A stretch of DNA of 64,000 bases, from contig CAMTDV010000027.1 in assembly GCA_947069175.1 (NCBI GenBank), positions 41,119,369 to 41,183,368 on the forward strand. The letters run 5' to 3'. Of this stretch, positions 1-11,821 are shown piece by piece. Both the position numbers and the translations under genes were made by a program. Origin of the DNA: Scalesia atractyloides (Eukaryota; Streptophyta; Magnoliopsida; Asterales; Asteraceae). Numbering within the stretch: position 1 is the first letter of the stretch; the number at the start of each line of letters is the position of its first letter. Under the pieces are notes generated by a model. The model searched no databases. It was not told the origin of the DNA and was given only the letters and a program-made list of their open reading frames with translations.

Positions 1-925
1 ACATGTCCAAGAAATTGGACTTCTCTAAGCCAAAATTCACACTTAGAAAATTTAGCATAAAGCTTTTCCTGCCATAGCAATTCTAGGATGCACCGAAGGT
101 GTTTCTCGTGATCATCTTGATTACGAGAATAGATAAGTATGTCGTCTATGAAGACAATGACAAACTTATCCAAATATAGTTTGCAGACTCTATTTATGAG
201 ATCCATGAATGCTACATGTGCATTTGTGAGCCAAAAGGCATCACTAGAAATTCAAAGTGACCATATCGGGTCGTGAAGGCAGTCTTAGGAACATCCTCGT
301 TCCTAACCTTCAACTGATGATATCCTAATCTCAAATCGATCTTAGAAAAATAACTAGCCCCTTGAAGTTGGTCGAATAAGTCATCGATCCTTGGCAAAGG
401 ATATCGGTTCTTAATCGTTATCTTGAACAGCTCTCGGTAATCAATGCACATCCGCATTGAACCGTCCTTCTTTTTAACAAAAAGAATAGGAGGTCCCCAA
501 TGTGATGAATCAGGCTGGATAAAGCCTTTCTCTAAAAGTTCATCTAATTGAACTCTTAACTCCTTCATTTCCGTCGGTGCTAATCGATATGGAGCTCTGG
601 CAACAGGTGCTGATCTAGGTAGGATATCAATTCTAAACTCCACTTGTCTATCTGGAGGTAGACCAGGTAATTCTTCGAGGAAAACATCGGGATACTCTGA
701 GATATCCGAAAGATCTTCAATATTTGGCTTGGGCTCATTGATTGTTACTTGCGTCAGGTAATGGACACAACCTTTCCCCAAACACTTGGATGCCTTAAAT
801 AATGACAGCTTGTCTGGCAATCCGTAGTGTGAATCTCCAGGGATGGTGATCGTTTCACCAGATGGAGTTTTAATTTCGATGAGTTTCTTATCGCAGGAAA
901 TGCAGGCTTGGTTATGGATAATCAA
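1..925 (-). pseudogene. Gypsy pol: linker plus reverse transcriptase (frameshifted)
   Basis: The minus-strand frame from 925 shows RT signatures: VKKKDGSMRMCIDYREL, YPLPRIDDLFDQL, FSKIDLRLGYHQ and then VMPFG, the conserved gypsy RT blocks. The open frame ends at 212, just after MPFG, where one base appears to be missing compared with the usual MPFGLTNA context (around 225). RT similarity then continues in another frame to position 1, including an FIDDILIY catalytic block near 140-160. The upstream residues (DVFLEELPGLPP, RIDILPRSAPVARAPYRL) are the usual linker before gypsy RT. It would copy the element RNA into cDNA, but the frameshift makes this copy non-functional. Confidence 0.9.
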
Positions 926-1476
926 TCCATGCCTAAAACTACATCGAACCCTGCCAATTTCATTGGCAAAAGAGAAATGGGGATAGAATGATTCTTAATG
1001 GATATAGAACATCCATCAAGAATGGAAGATGCTGTCTCTAACGTTCCATTAGTGAGTTCTACTTTATAAGTTATATCTAGAGTTCTTATGGGTAAGTTTA
1101 ATAGTTTACTAAACTTATGATCAACAAAAGATTTATCTGCACCCGAATCAAAAAGAACTCTAGCGTATACATCATTGATGAGCATTGTACCTATTATGAT
1201 GTTACCGTCATTAACGGCCTCCCTGACATTCATCTGGAAGGCACATACATTCCCTTTCTTAGCCTCTCTAGGCTTTGCGTCATTACTTTTGGGGTTCTTG
1301 GGGCAGTTAAACATAATATGCCCCTTTTCATTACAGTTGTAGCAGACGACATTCTTAAGATCCTTGCAATCTAAGGTTTTATGCCCCTTTTTCTTACAGA
1401 TACCACAGGGTCTAGTTTGTGGATCAATACTACACTGTCCGCAATGCTTACGGCTGCAATTTTTACATGTCGGCAT
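922..1476 (-). pseudogene. Gypsy zinc knuckle and aspartic protease
   Basis: This 184-aa frame holds a CCHC knuckle (CYNCNEKGHIMFNC, spacing C-X2-C-X4-H-X4-C) at about residues 44-57. The retropepsin active site LFDSGADKSFV follows at about residues 108-118, then the ILDGCSISI and VVLGMD stretches that end retroviral-type proteases. It overlaps the RT frame by four bases at a shifted frame; in intact gypsy elements gag-pol is usually one frame, so this is probably another frameshift. It belongs between gag (1702-2181) and RT (1-925). Confidence 0.9.
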
Positions 1477-1701
1477 TGCACCCGACTTATCTTGGTTCCT
1501 CCTGAACCAATCTCCCTTTATTTTTCTAATTTAACCTCTAGGAGTTATCATCTTCTCTTTTTCTTTTCCCGCCAATCTCTGATTTGACTGACTTCTGCCT
1601 CACTACATTTAGGGTGAGTGAGAGAGATAGGTCAGCAGTAGATCTATAGGTACTAGGCTGAGCAGCCTTTACCAAGCCTTTTATCTCAAGCGTTAACCAA
1701 T

Positions 1702-2440
1702 TTATAAAACGCTCAATGTGTTTGGTTTCAGGGTGATTAAATATGAAACCAACCTAGACAGATAATTGAAGTCAGAAACATACTTCCGACAATCTAGGTT
1801 CTTCATTGAAAGAGTCAGAAAGTCTGTCTCTAATTTCTCCACCTCATGAGGTGGGTAGTATGGTTCCTTGACCAAATCGACAAACTTAGGCCACCCTAAG
1901 CTGTACAGGTTTACTTTACCTATAGATTGGTTCATGGCCTTCCACCAAATCAGGGCATCGCCCTTAAAGGACTGTGATACATACTTCACTACATCCTTAT
2001 CAGCACAGCCGCTGATGTCTACAATTGTTTCCATCTCATCAAGCCATGTCAAGGCTTTTACTGCTCCTTTTTCCCCATTAAAATCCTGGGGTTTACAGGA
2101 GACGAAATATTTATAGGTACATCCGTCCTTAGAAGAGCGGGACCTATCAGGAAATTCTAATTTCTTTGGTTCACTCTTCACATTTGAAGAGTGAACTGAG
2201 CTCTCCTTATGAGCTGAGGATGGTGGGATTGATAATGGTTTGGAGCGAGTAGCACTCGACTCCCTAACTTTTTCTATGGCCTATTCCATGGCCTTTCCCA
2301 CGTCTGCATCTATGTGAGCTTGCAAGTCATCATTATTAATGGCTATATTTCAGCTTTGTTAGAGCTAATCTCTCGGTGGCTACTCTGTGTCTCGTCAGAG
2401 TTTACCATTTTGAAGCTTTGGCTCTAAACATCAAACAAAA
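1702..2440 (-). pseudogene. Gypsy gag capsid domain (Retrotrans_gag)
   Basis: The minus-strand frame 2181-1702 (159 aa) contains ALTWLDEMETI and GDALIWWKAM, the two most recognisable blocks of plant gypsy gag, followed by PYYPPHEVEKLETDFLTL. Gag-like sequence continues upstream toward 2440 in broken frames (lysine/serine-rich linker). It would form the virus-like particle coat. Sequence between 1477 and 1701 probably encodes the missing C-terminal gag part but is interrupted by stops. Confidence 0.85.
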
Positions 2441-2697
2441 TTTCTCTTAACCATGGTATAACAAACATATTGGCTTTAAACATTGGATATAACAATCCAT
2501 CGCCCATTAAGCTAGTGTAAATAGCATCACAACTCTTAGGCTTATCATATCTATATTTGGCCTATTTCTTAATAAGACCATCAAAGGCAAATTACAATCT
2601 GGACATAGTCCATATATTATTAGACAGTGGATCGTAATGTCACAACTGCCATTGTCATAATTGACAATTGTATGTAGCTCATAGGCTCGTCACTAAT

Positions 2698-3201
2698 GGA
2701 CATAATAATATGGCACGTTGGTCTACATTACTAACAGATGTAATTCATGGGTCGTTGGCTTACATCATAACAGATGAAATTCATGGCTTGTTGGCCTACA
2801 TCATAACAAATGTACTTTTATGGCACCTTGGCCTACATCATAACAGATGTAATTTCATGGCACGTTGGCCTACATCATAACAGATGTAATTTCATGCCAC
2901 ATTGGCCTACATCATAACAGATGCAATTTCATGGCATGTTGGCCTTTATCATAACAGATGTAAATTTATGGCACGTTGGCCTACATCATAACAAATGTAA
3001 ATTTATGGCACATTGGCCTACATCATAACAAATGTAAATTTATGGCAAGTTGGCCTACATCATAACAGATGTAATTTCATGGCACGTAGGCCATCATAAC
3101 AGATGTAATTTCATGGCCCGTTGGCCTACATCATAACAGATGTAATTTCATGGCACGTTGGCCTACATCATAACAGATGTAATTTATGGTAAGCTGGCCT
3201 G
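2698..3201. repeat. 37-bp tandem array inside the gypsy element
   Basis: About 13 head-to-tail copies of a 37-bp unit of the form GCCTACATCATAACAGATG + TAATTTCATGGCACGTTG. Copies differ by point changes (ggcacattgg, ggcaagttgg) and one has lost part of the unit near 3080-3100. It lies between the gag start and the extra 5' ORF, in the element's untranslated spacer. Apparent ORFs through it are repeat artefacts. Confidence 0.93.
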
Positions 3202-3790
3202 TCAATCGTCATCACATTGATGACTTTAGCCGGGATCACATTGATCACAAAGGCTATATAATAGGTCTTAGGACGTAGTCCTTTTACCTTGACGGCTAGT
3301 GTGGTTCCTCAAGTCATACTACCAGGAGTATGAACATTCCTTAATGTTAACATAAGAGTACCTTAATGATTGATTAATGGTCCCGGTCACGTTGGACCTT
3401 AACGACCTTGGAGGCTTGAACCTTGTCCACCACCTCCGGATATAAGGATAACTTCCCTTAACTATCCTAATAGAAGACCTTTTATTCTTAACTATCATTT
3501 CTTGTCCAATGTGTGGTCTGTGCCAATTGGCATATCAAATCCATTAAGGTCTTTTAGAATCATATAGCAGAGCACAAAATTTCGAGTAAAATCGAGACGC
3601 TCGCTTGAAGAGGATAGATACATATATATATATATATAATTCCAAAAATACTTCATTAAATTCAAATAGAAATTACAATACTAGAAACAAATAATATAAA
3701 CTGTCCATGCAAGGACTACAGAAATGAAAATGTCCATGCAGGGACTAAAGAAATAAAAATCGCAGGGACTAACATATATTAGAAGAGACT
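3202..3790. other. Non-coding spacer of the gypsy element
   Basis: No coding signal. It holds a short (TA)n run near 3622-3638 and two related copies of a 'tgtccatgcaggactaaagaaat' motif near 3702-3760, just downstream (minus strand) of the stop of the extra ORF. Confidence 0.5.
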
Positions 3791-4845
3791 TCACTCGTCC
3801 TTCTTTCCCTTAACCAACTTGGAGAGTTTCTTGAAGAACTTGTCTGTCTTCTTCTATGTTTTCTCTGCTTGTTGTTGCATTTCTTTCATTCGTTCTAAGG
3901 CCTCATTGATGGCCTCAAGTGGTGGCGGAGGTTGTGGTTGTGGTTGTGGTTGTGACATAATAGGATACTGATATCCATAACTTGGATATCCTGTAGGTGG
4001 ATAAGCAGGTGGGAAAGGAGATAGGTAAAGTGTGTTATGCATGACCGCTTGCATGTAAGGGTCATGCAATAATGCTTGGTAATCAACACGTGTAATTGGG
4101 TTAAAAGGATCATATCCAGACGTATCCGGATATGGTTGGGATAGGGTTATTATAACCCGATGGTGATGGTTGAACCATTAGTGGTGGTGTTGGTTCTATC
4201 ACAGGTGACACATTGGAGGGTCCACCCATTTGTGGGTCCTCGTGAATAGTAGGGTAAGGTTTTGGCAAGGGTGGCAACGATCCTGATTGTTGGCCCGCAC
4301 ATACCGACATACGTGCTCCTCTTTTCCTCCTTGGTGGTTCAGGTGGCGATTGGGATTGTTCCACCGGTTCCATGTGTACATCTTCTTGCACGGGAGGTGG
4401 TTAGGAATGATGGGAAGGAGTGGTAGCGAAGTAAATTGGTTCCAATATTGGTCCCACTCATTAGGACCTTGGTATGGCGATCCGGAGTAAGAGTTCGAAT
4501 CGCTTGATATCTCGATGGGATGTGCATTTGATCCTGACGGCGGCATCTCCGGGTCGGAATCCTCGTCCATTGGGTTTGGCTAATCCAACTGATTCTGATC
4601 AGCTGGGGGTGTGTTAAAGTATTGGTTGGGGTTAAACTCATCATGGTAAAATTATGAGAGTGGTGGGTGTGGTGTGAATGGTAAGAGTGGTATGAACTTT
4701 GAGTGTGGGCAGGCGAATGTTGTGGTAATGGCCATGAATCCTCCAAATCTTCATAAGGGTTCGGGTGATGGGGATGAGAAGGGATATGTCCTGAGGGTCC
4801 TCCCCTCATTGGTCCTTTTCCTCTTCCTCTTACTCTTAGCGGCAT
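3791..4845 (-). pseudogene. Extra 5' ORF of Asteraceae-type gypsy element, proline-rich (frameshifted)
   Basis: The start ATG is at 4845, opening MPLRVRGRGKGPMRGGPSG. Low-complexity Pro/His/Ser/Gln-rich protein then continues across at least three frames: MPPSGSNAHPIEISSDS in the frame ending 4199, EDPQMGGPSNVSP in 4391-4110, and a PQPQPQPPPP block in 4069-3854. It finishes with FKKLSKLVKGKKDE and a stop at 3791-3793. I remember similarly organised, separately terminated ORFs upstream of gag in Asteraceae gypsy elements; their role is not known to me. The frame changes show decay. A basic start and Lys-rich end could mean nucleic-acid binding, which is inference. Confidence 0.7.
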
Positions 4846-5004
4846 TTTTCCTGTTTTAAAGATCAATTCAAAAAACAATACTAATAACTTAATAATGAGA
4901 TGAATAAATCCTAGGTCAAAGCCTAGACTCAGAAGTTTAAGGAATGTACTTGTGTAAGTTTGAGATTAAACACAAAAAGGATAGTGTTTAATTCTCTCAA
5001 ACGT

Positions 5005-5019
5005 TGGCTCTGATACTGA
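5005..5019 (-). other. Primer binding site of gypsy element (degenerate iMet tRNA)
   Basis: The plus strand reads ggctctgatactga next to the LTR. Its complement matches the TGGTATCAGAGCC initiator-Met primer site except in the first few bases. It sits two bases inside the LTR end at 5022, as expected for minus-strand priming. Confidence 0.75.
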
Positions 5020-5021
5020 CC

Positions 5022-8000
5022 TGTCACACCCCAACTTTGCACAGCCAATCCAAACACCGGTGGGCCCGGGTGGAGAATATCGTGAAGTAAGTTTATATCG
5101 TCATAGTCAATTAAACACAGCACAGCGGAAGTCTTGTATTTAAATTACTATTATAAACCAAATGTTCGAAATACAAAATAATTTACAGGCTCATAATAGA
5201 AGATCCACAGGCTGATCGTAAATTGTATAAAAGAAAGAATGTAAAACATACTTTGGGTAGATCTAGGATTTGCAAGATCCTCTTATCACTACCGAGCACT
5301 TCCAACCTATTTTCGTATTGTACCTGCAAGCTTAGTCTTTTGAAAATACGTCAGCTTTCGTTGGTAAATACACCCAACTGACTCATTTTGAAAACATTTA
5401 AAATATGTTTTAAGTGCGTGTCAGCACAAAATCTTTTTATTACTTGGAAAAGTTGACGTTGCAACCTTGTTAACAGATTCACATGTTTGTCCATACAAAC
5501 AGGGCCCAGTGCGAAACCGAGAGATGATTAACTACACACCACTTATGAACTCACTAAGGAGTTATCACCAATGACATTGGGTAGTTGCATTTGAGCGTCT
5601 GTCGGGTGTATTCTTACACTCGCGTTAAGGTCGTGGCCATTATCTATTGTAATGAGCCGAAGATATCCAGGACACCGTAATTAACCCTGATGTTTAAGTT
5701 ATCAAACAAAACTGATTAAAACAAAAATATGCGGATTTACTAGCCACAATCCGGCATTCGATTGATCCCATTTTCAACCAAGCGGTAATCGTTTACTGTA
5801 ACCCAAGCCCGTATAGGGGAAATAAGTCGAGAGTATTTACCTGAGCTAGTCTTCGTTTAAATGCAAGATTTGTTAACTCAGCCGTACACAAAGGCACTAA
5901 GTGCAGATAGCATTTACCAGAATGTCTCTAGTCTGGATTATGGCATAAGCTAACCAATTAAATACTAAAAGTCTTTCTTAAGTCATAAACTTAGACCGTC
6001 TAGCGTACATGATCAAAATGTTAACGCTAGATTAAGCGATGATCGGATAGAATGTAGTATAATTCTAACAAGTACCTGACTTGTGTAATATGGATAATCT
6101 ATAAACATTCTGGATTTTGAGACTTAAATGACAAGGTTAGACCCGTTTCGGTTAATTTCGTTTACTAGTTACCTATGCTTAACCGTACGCATATCAGCGA
6201 CATCGGGTAACTCGATAAGTCATGGACATGTTCTATATACCATTAAGTAGTAATATCAGTGGGATATTAACTTTTATGCCCGTTATGGTTTTAAAGTGAA
6301 CTATGCCTCATAAGGGCGTTTCGGTAGTTTTATACCGTATAAAAGGAACTTGAATATAATTTAATATTATAACTATAAGTATTATGGAAAAATAACTTAT
6401 TAAGGATATAATATCAGTTGAATATTAATTATATGTGTAATTTATCTTTTATGACCAAATTATGCACCGAAGGGGCATTTTGGTCATTTTACACATAGTT
6501 TATAAATTATTTGGGATTCTGAGTTAGTATCATGTACCCACTGTAAAAATATTTAAAATAAGTTTTAGAATCAGTAGGTAAAAAAGTCTTGGTTAGTAAA
6601 TATGGTTGGTTTAAAACCATACTATGCGTCGAAACGACGCTTTTGTCGTAAAATGACGATTTGTGTGATGTTTAATGAAAACTGATGTTATGATCAGATT
6701 AATATGTCTTAGATATGTTACTTAATATAACATATCAGCAGGTAAAAGATTTACTTTAAAAATATGTGAATAAAAACCATTTTATAAGCCACAAGGGCCT
6801 TAAACGTCATTTATCAACATATTACAAGGACTTGTTCATAAACTCAGTTTATAATCTGATTTGACATCCAAAATAATCCCACTTATAATATTACATCAGT
6901 AGGAAACTCATTTTCATGTTCATTATCATTAAAACCTCTTTTTTATGCAAAAAGGCATTTTAGTCAAAATGGCATAATTACGGAACTTGTGCATAAACTC
7001 ATACTCTGATTATGATCATGTAACATAACCTTAGAGGATTATGCTACATTATTTTATGATCATAATGCAATTTTAGGTCAGTAGTTAACTACTCTATATC
7101 GGGTCAGAATCGAAAGTCAAAGCAGAAGTGAAACTTCACGAGTTTCGGTTGCGAACCGACCCTATTTCTGAAATTGACGAGCCGAACATGTCTTTACGTG
7201 TTCTAAAATTATTACCAACTTGTTTAAGTGTCAAAACAGTTTTCATAACATATGTAAGATCAAATTATAACATTTCCGAAAAATGGTCTGTTTGACTTTA
7301 TAATATAATAACTTTGACCCGTCAATTGGTCTAGCAAACGTGATCTTTAGGAGGTGCCTTTATAGGGACTAACACCTACCTTATTACGATCACTTAGCCA
7401 TCTTCGTTACGAACAATGGCTGGACCATAATGGTCTTAACCGAAAGTCAAGGCGTTTTCCGTAAAACGCTTGACTTTTGGCTATAGAAGCCTATAAACGA
7501 AAATACAAGAGGAATGAACACTTACAAGTGGTTCCTAGAATGCAATAGAACTTAGTTGGATGCTCCTTTGAGTTAGGAACTTCCAGAGGAGGGAGATAGA
7601 GTTGTGAATGAGAAAGGTGCAAGTTCAAATGGTGAACCTTGGTACCTATTTGTAGTTGGAGAGCTTAAAGGAGGTGATGCTAGGTGTTAAGGGGTGTAAC
7701 AGGAAGCTTACAAGTGTCCTAAAACGTGGCATAGCAGTTTTGAAAGCCATGGTTTCGAATCAAATGGTTTTTGGCAATTTGTATGGAGGCCAAGCAAATT
7801 TTCTGCAGACACGGGCCTTTCACGCTCCGCGAAAGGCACAAGCCTTGCCTCTCGCGCCCCGTGAGCGCTCCATGGCCAGTTTCAAAGTTTGACTCTTTTA
7901 GCCCCTCAACTTATTAAACCCTCGTAAACCTTCCTAAAACACCTTTTTAGCATTTTTAGCCCTCTGTAGCCAATACTTGGCGTACCCTGGATTATTCCCG

Positions 8001-8351
8001 GACATTGTCAAGCTCTCGGTTTGTTAAAAGGTCACTCAGAGGTATAAATTAACATGTTGACACTTTTAACCCCTCCATTATCCAACTTTCACATTTTTAC
8101 TGAATTAACCTCTCTCGTCCAACGAATGGCACGCATGAGAGTTAGGACTTTGTAAAGGATCATTCAGAGGCTCATTTTATGCATGTTGACATATCAGTCA
8201 CTCAGAAGCTAGGCATGTTGACATATCAGTCACTCAGAGGCCAAGTTTTGAGCATGTTGACACCTTTAGTCCTTACTGGTCTTTAATAGACTAAAAATAA
8301 AATACAACACGTGTCGCTATACTATTGGACACGATTTTACGGGGTATTACA
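5022..8351 (-). repeat. 5' LTR of gypsy element (3.33 kb)
   Basis: It is bounded on the plus strand by TGTCACACCCC at 5022 and GGGGTATTACA at 8351 (minus strand TGTAATACCCC...GGGGTGTGACA). The PBS abuts one end, and copia gag coding resumes directly at the other. The interior is AT-rich and non-coding. It includes several decaying 'gggcattttggtca'-type repeats (6470-6970), a GC-richer block near 7800-7880, and a small tandem repeat near 8184-8263. The only ORF longer than 70 codons (7656-7892) resembles nothing known. Confidence 0.85.
8184..8263. repeat. Short tandem repeat near LTR end
   Basis: GCATGTTGACATATCAGTCA occurs twice in register, followed by a third partial copy (gcatgttgacacc). 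The unit is about 32 bp. A weaker copy (ggatcattcagaggctc) precedes it, and another 'ggtcactcagaggta' lies at 8030. Confidence 0.75.
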
Positions 8352-9421
8352 TAAAGAAGGTCTTGTCTGGGCACACATGGCGGGTTGCCCCAGTGTAAAC
8401 CCACCACCCTTTTGGCTCATAGCCTCCATATTTACCTCCTCCATCATGACAGTGAGGTCTAAAATCATGGCCACTAAAGGCATACCATCATCATCAACCA
8501 TAAGAGCTGTGTCACGTTTAGGCTCTTTGCATTTGTCAGCATGATGACCAGTTTGTCCGCAATTGTAACACTTCCCTTTAAAGGGACAAACATTCTTCTT
8601 CACACCACCTTTCTTTGGCCCAAGGTTAACACCTTTGTTTTACCCCTTGCCATTAAACTTGTGGCTTTTGTTACCCTTGTGACCCCTTGAGGATTGACCA
8701 TGTTCCACAAGGTTTGCCTTTGAGCTTCAACTTGACTTCCTTTGTGTGACAGCCTGTTGTCTTCTTCAATACGAAGACGAACCACAAGGTCTTCAATGGT
8801 CATTTCTTTTCGCTTATGCTTAAGATAATTCTTGAAGTCCACCCAACTAGGAGGCAACTTTTCAACAATTGCTGCCACTTGGAATGTTTCACTAAGATTC
8901 ATTCATTTAGACAAAATGTCACTAAGAATAATCTGCAATTCTTGAACTTGACTCATAGAAGTCGTTGAACCAATCATTTTATAGTCCAAAAATCTAGCCA
9001 CAACATACTTTTTAGTACCCGCATCCTCGGTCTTGTATTTGCGTTCCAACGACTCCCATAATTCTTTGGTAGTTGGAACCTTGAGATACACGTTATACAA
9101 GGCATCTGACAAGCCGCTCAACACATACTTGCGACATAGGTACTCAGAATGTTTCCAAGTATCAACAACACTCACAGATTGAACATCAGATGTCCCTTCT
9201 GCGAGAACAAGAGGGGACTCAGTCAAAAACCTCGCAAGGTTTAGAGTGGTCAGATAGAACAACATCTTCTGTTGCCATCTCTTAAAATTTAAACCAGTAA
9301 ATTTCTCTGGTTTTCAGCATGGTTAGCAACCGCTTGAGCCGCTTGGGGTACCAACTAATGGTCCCATGGTAGTGGATGTGGATCCAACAGTGGTTGATGT
9401 GGTTGCTTGAACAAGAGCCAT
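8352..9421 (-). pseudogene. Copia gag (UBN2-type) with CCHC knuckle, interrupted
   Basis: The start is the ATG at 9421-9419 (MALVQATTST...). The 9265-8903 frame gives MLFYLTTLNLARFL, DTWKHSEYLCRKYVLSGLSD, KVPTTKELWESLERKYKTED and VARFLDYKM, the standard plant copia gag blocks. The 8902-8600 frame continues with VAAIVEKLPPSWVDFKNYLK and LRIEEDNRL. The 8603-8352 frame carries the CYNCGQTGHHADKC zinc knuckle, about residues 12-25. At least three frame changes and a stop near 9330 break it, and the gypsy LTR truncates it at 8352. Confidence 0.9.
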
Positions 9422-9583
9422 TTCTGAAACAAGAGTAAAAGTGCAATAAGCTTATGGTAGAAATGAATTTGTTTACAGAAAACCAACGCAAACTACAAAA
9501 GTTTTGCTAATAAACAAAAGAAACAATTTCTAAAAATATTTAAAACCAAAACAATGAACGGGTTTTAAAATCTGTTTTAAGCT

Positions 9584-10514
9584 TGTAGGACAACCGTTCA
9601 CAAAATAAATAAAATAACGATTTTATTAATCAATATTCTGATTACATCACATATAATGAGAAGAAAACCAAACTGAAAGGAAATACAATACAAAAATGTA
9701 AACTAAACTAAAAACATATTACAAAGAAAATAAAGAAAAACATAAAACAACGGCGACTGAGGCACGTGAAGATCATGCTTCCCTTAAAACAGATTTCGGG
9801 CCACCTAGGTGAACCCGTCTGTTTCACAAGGTACAACAGCCTAAACAGATTGTACTGCCGAGATTAGCCTAGCACCTGAAAGAATACCTGAAACAAGAGT
9901 GTGCAGAGTTGCAAAGTTAGGGAACTCGTTGGATGTGTGTGTTATATAAACCATACTATTTTAGTATATTTATCTAAAACAAATCACAAAGTTTTGTATA
10001 TCTACTGGTCAGAATTCGAAATGATAAGTCTATATTGAATACACAATTCAATAAAATTAATTCTATAATTCAATGGCACATAGAATTCTGTAACTTAATC
10101 ATTTTACAGGTAGGAACTTGAACAGTCTCTAGCTGACAACACCAAGCCAAGACACATCTAACAAATACTAAAGGTGATGCGAGCATGCGAAGTGCAAAGT
10201 GAGCCATCAAAGCGCCACATTGTGCCCATCGCCCTCGTCCCGGGTGCGGGCACGTGCGCATGTCGGGTGATTCGCACCCTCCTGGCTGCCACTTGGTGTG
10301 ACTTGTCACATAGGAATACATTCGTGTAGAGATTTACGAATATAAATCAACAAAAGATTCATCTCTCCACCAATGTGGGACAAACACAACTTCCCACACA
10401 TTAAATTTCCAAGGCACAATTAAAGCTTATAATCTCTGATTCATTTTGCTTTAATCACTAAATAAGTATTATATTAATCATTAATATAATATTATTTTTC
10501 ATTATTTCCAACAA
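9584..10514 (-). repeat. 5' LTR of copia element A (inner edge uncertain)
   Basis: The outer end reads TGTTGGAAATAATG on the minus strand at 10514, a common copia LTR start. Inside are a 'tcccacattggtggagag' motif (10361-10384) typical of such LTRs and a poly-purine/AT leader. No clean TGGTATCAGAGC site follows, so the inner boundary near 9584 (…TCCTACA) is a guess. The 10321-10070 frame is not protein-like. Confidence 0.55.
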
Positions 10515-11821
10515 ATGTTACATCTAATCTCAAATAAAAACTACATTTAACATGAATATGAGAGATAAAAAAACATACTGTAAACTTGCCCTTCAAGTCG
10601 ACTGTGGAAGACCATAACTGCAGCCTGTCTCATTTCTGCTCTCAAATTTAAGAGCTACCAAGTACAAAGTACAAAGAGAACCAGGGAAAATAAGTTGGCT
10701 AAAATATGATTTCAGAGATAAAAATCGCTATTGTACCATGATTTGCATGTAACACTTTTCAGAGTGAAGAACCTTAAAGTTATTTCAATTCCTCCTAAGC
10801 TTTTGTATTAACCCTCTATAACGAAGTTGTTAAGTTAGCCACAACCTTCTCTCTATCCTATTTACTTTGTTCTCTCTCTTCATTTAAAAATGAAAAGTTA
10901 CTATGCCATACATAGATTCTTGTTTCAAAAAGCTTTACGTCCTAAAACTAAATAATCTAAAACCATCAAAGCACCAAAAACTAGACCAAATAACATATTC
11001 AAAGAGAAAGAAATAATAACGCTAAAAAGTAACAAAACGTGCCATTAAGGACTCAATCGAAATCTGACAACCGAACCAAATTCAACAATTTCAACACCCA
11101 ATAACACACCATTCTTTAACTTTTTTTACCATTAAGTCATAACATACATGTTGTACATGATAGACAATCTGTCATACAAAATTCGCATCAATTTAAACTT
11201 TTTTAAAGTTCAAATGCCACTAATAGAAAACACTAAAAATCTGACATATTTAACCCGTGTGTCATAAGAACATGCACTAACTAGGGGACATGTCAAAATT
11301 AAACAAGCCAGAAACTTATGATAGCCACAAATGTAAATATCAAAATTAAACAAAAACTCTAGTCTAATTTCAATCTATTCATGCACATAGATGAACAATT
11401 ATTGCAAATTGTAACCACTAACCTGGTTACCAAACAAACAACAGAGAAAAAGAGGGAAAGAATGGTGTAGAGGGAATATGTGAGGAGGGTTTGTGGATCA
11501 AAATTTAATTGAATAGTCATAGTTGTAAAATAAAATTTTACTTGAATAATCGTTTTAGTACCTGATGATTGTAGGCTTTTGGACTATGGATGATTGAAGC
11601 AAAATTGAGATCTAGGGTTTGAGAGAAGAGCCGCCACTTTACCTTGAAGAAAATCAAGAGGTGCAAGAACACACAATCATGAAGGGAATATTGGAAGATA
11701 AAGAATCGTGGATGAGATGAACGACTTTATTGTGAGGAAGAATGATTTAGGTTTTTCTTCATATCATCAGAGAAAAAAATTGTAGCCAACCCACATTCTT
11801 TTCATTTATTATATATCTAAA
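10515..11821. other. AT-rich unassigned sequence
   Basis: No recognisable gene or element. A short exon-like patch exists on the minus strand around 10575-10660 (open frame reading LRAEMRQAAVMVFHSRLEG), but I cannot link it to a family. It is the sequence into which copia A was inserted. Confidence 0.4.

Larger units (their letters stand above)
1..8351 (-). mobile_element. Ty3/gypsy LTR retrotransposon, 5' portion (3' part outside window)
   Basis: Read on the minus strand the order is 5' LTR (5022-8351), primer binding site, extra 5' ORF, spacer with a tandem array, gag, zinc knuckle, aspartic protease and reverse transcriptase. The window edge cuts the element inside RT, so integrase and the 3' LTR are missing from view. 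This gag-PR-RT order is that of Ty3/gypsy. All ORFs carry frameshifts or stops, so the copy is dead. It lies inside the gag of a copia element, whose coding sequence resumes right after the LTR at 8352; the 5-bp duplication cannot be checked because the other end is off-window. Confidence 0.88.
8352..10514 (-). mobile_element. Ty1/copia element A, 5' part, disrupted by the gypsy element
   Basis: On the minus strand this is a 5' LTR (outer end TGTTGGAAATAATG at 10514), a leader, and a copia gag from the ATG at 9421 that stops abruptly at 8352 where the gypsy LTR begins. The rest of gag and pol should resume left of the window. It is a host for, and therefore older than, the gypsy insertion. 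Confidence 0.85.

Noticed and set aside
1..2440. Endogenous pararetrovirus (caulimovirid) origin for the RT/protease
   Set aside because: Gag CCHC, the DSGAD protease and RT blocks, plus LTR and tRNA primer site, identify Ty3/gypsy; no movement-protein motif is seen.
2698..3201. Regularly spaced repeats resembling a CRISPR array
   Set aside because: Units are directly head-to-tail without unique spacers, and the sequence is a plant retrotransposon interior.
3895..4113. Overlapping frames around the proline-rich ORF (for example 3895-4113 minus, 4287-4490 plus, 4674-4859 plus)
   Set aside because: Shadows of the low-complexity repeat codons of the extra gypsy ORF; only the frames giving the Pro/Gln-rich protein were kept.
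7656..7892. 78-aa plus-strand open frame in the gypsy LTR
   Set aside because: Lies wholly within a non-coding LTR, antisense to the element, with no recognisable motif.
10070..10321. 83-aa minus-strand open frame with Cys/Pro/Gly content
   Set aside because: Lies inside the copia A LTR; no domain, and its start coincides with LTR leader sequence.
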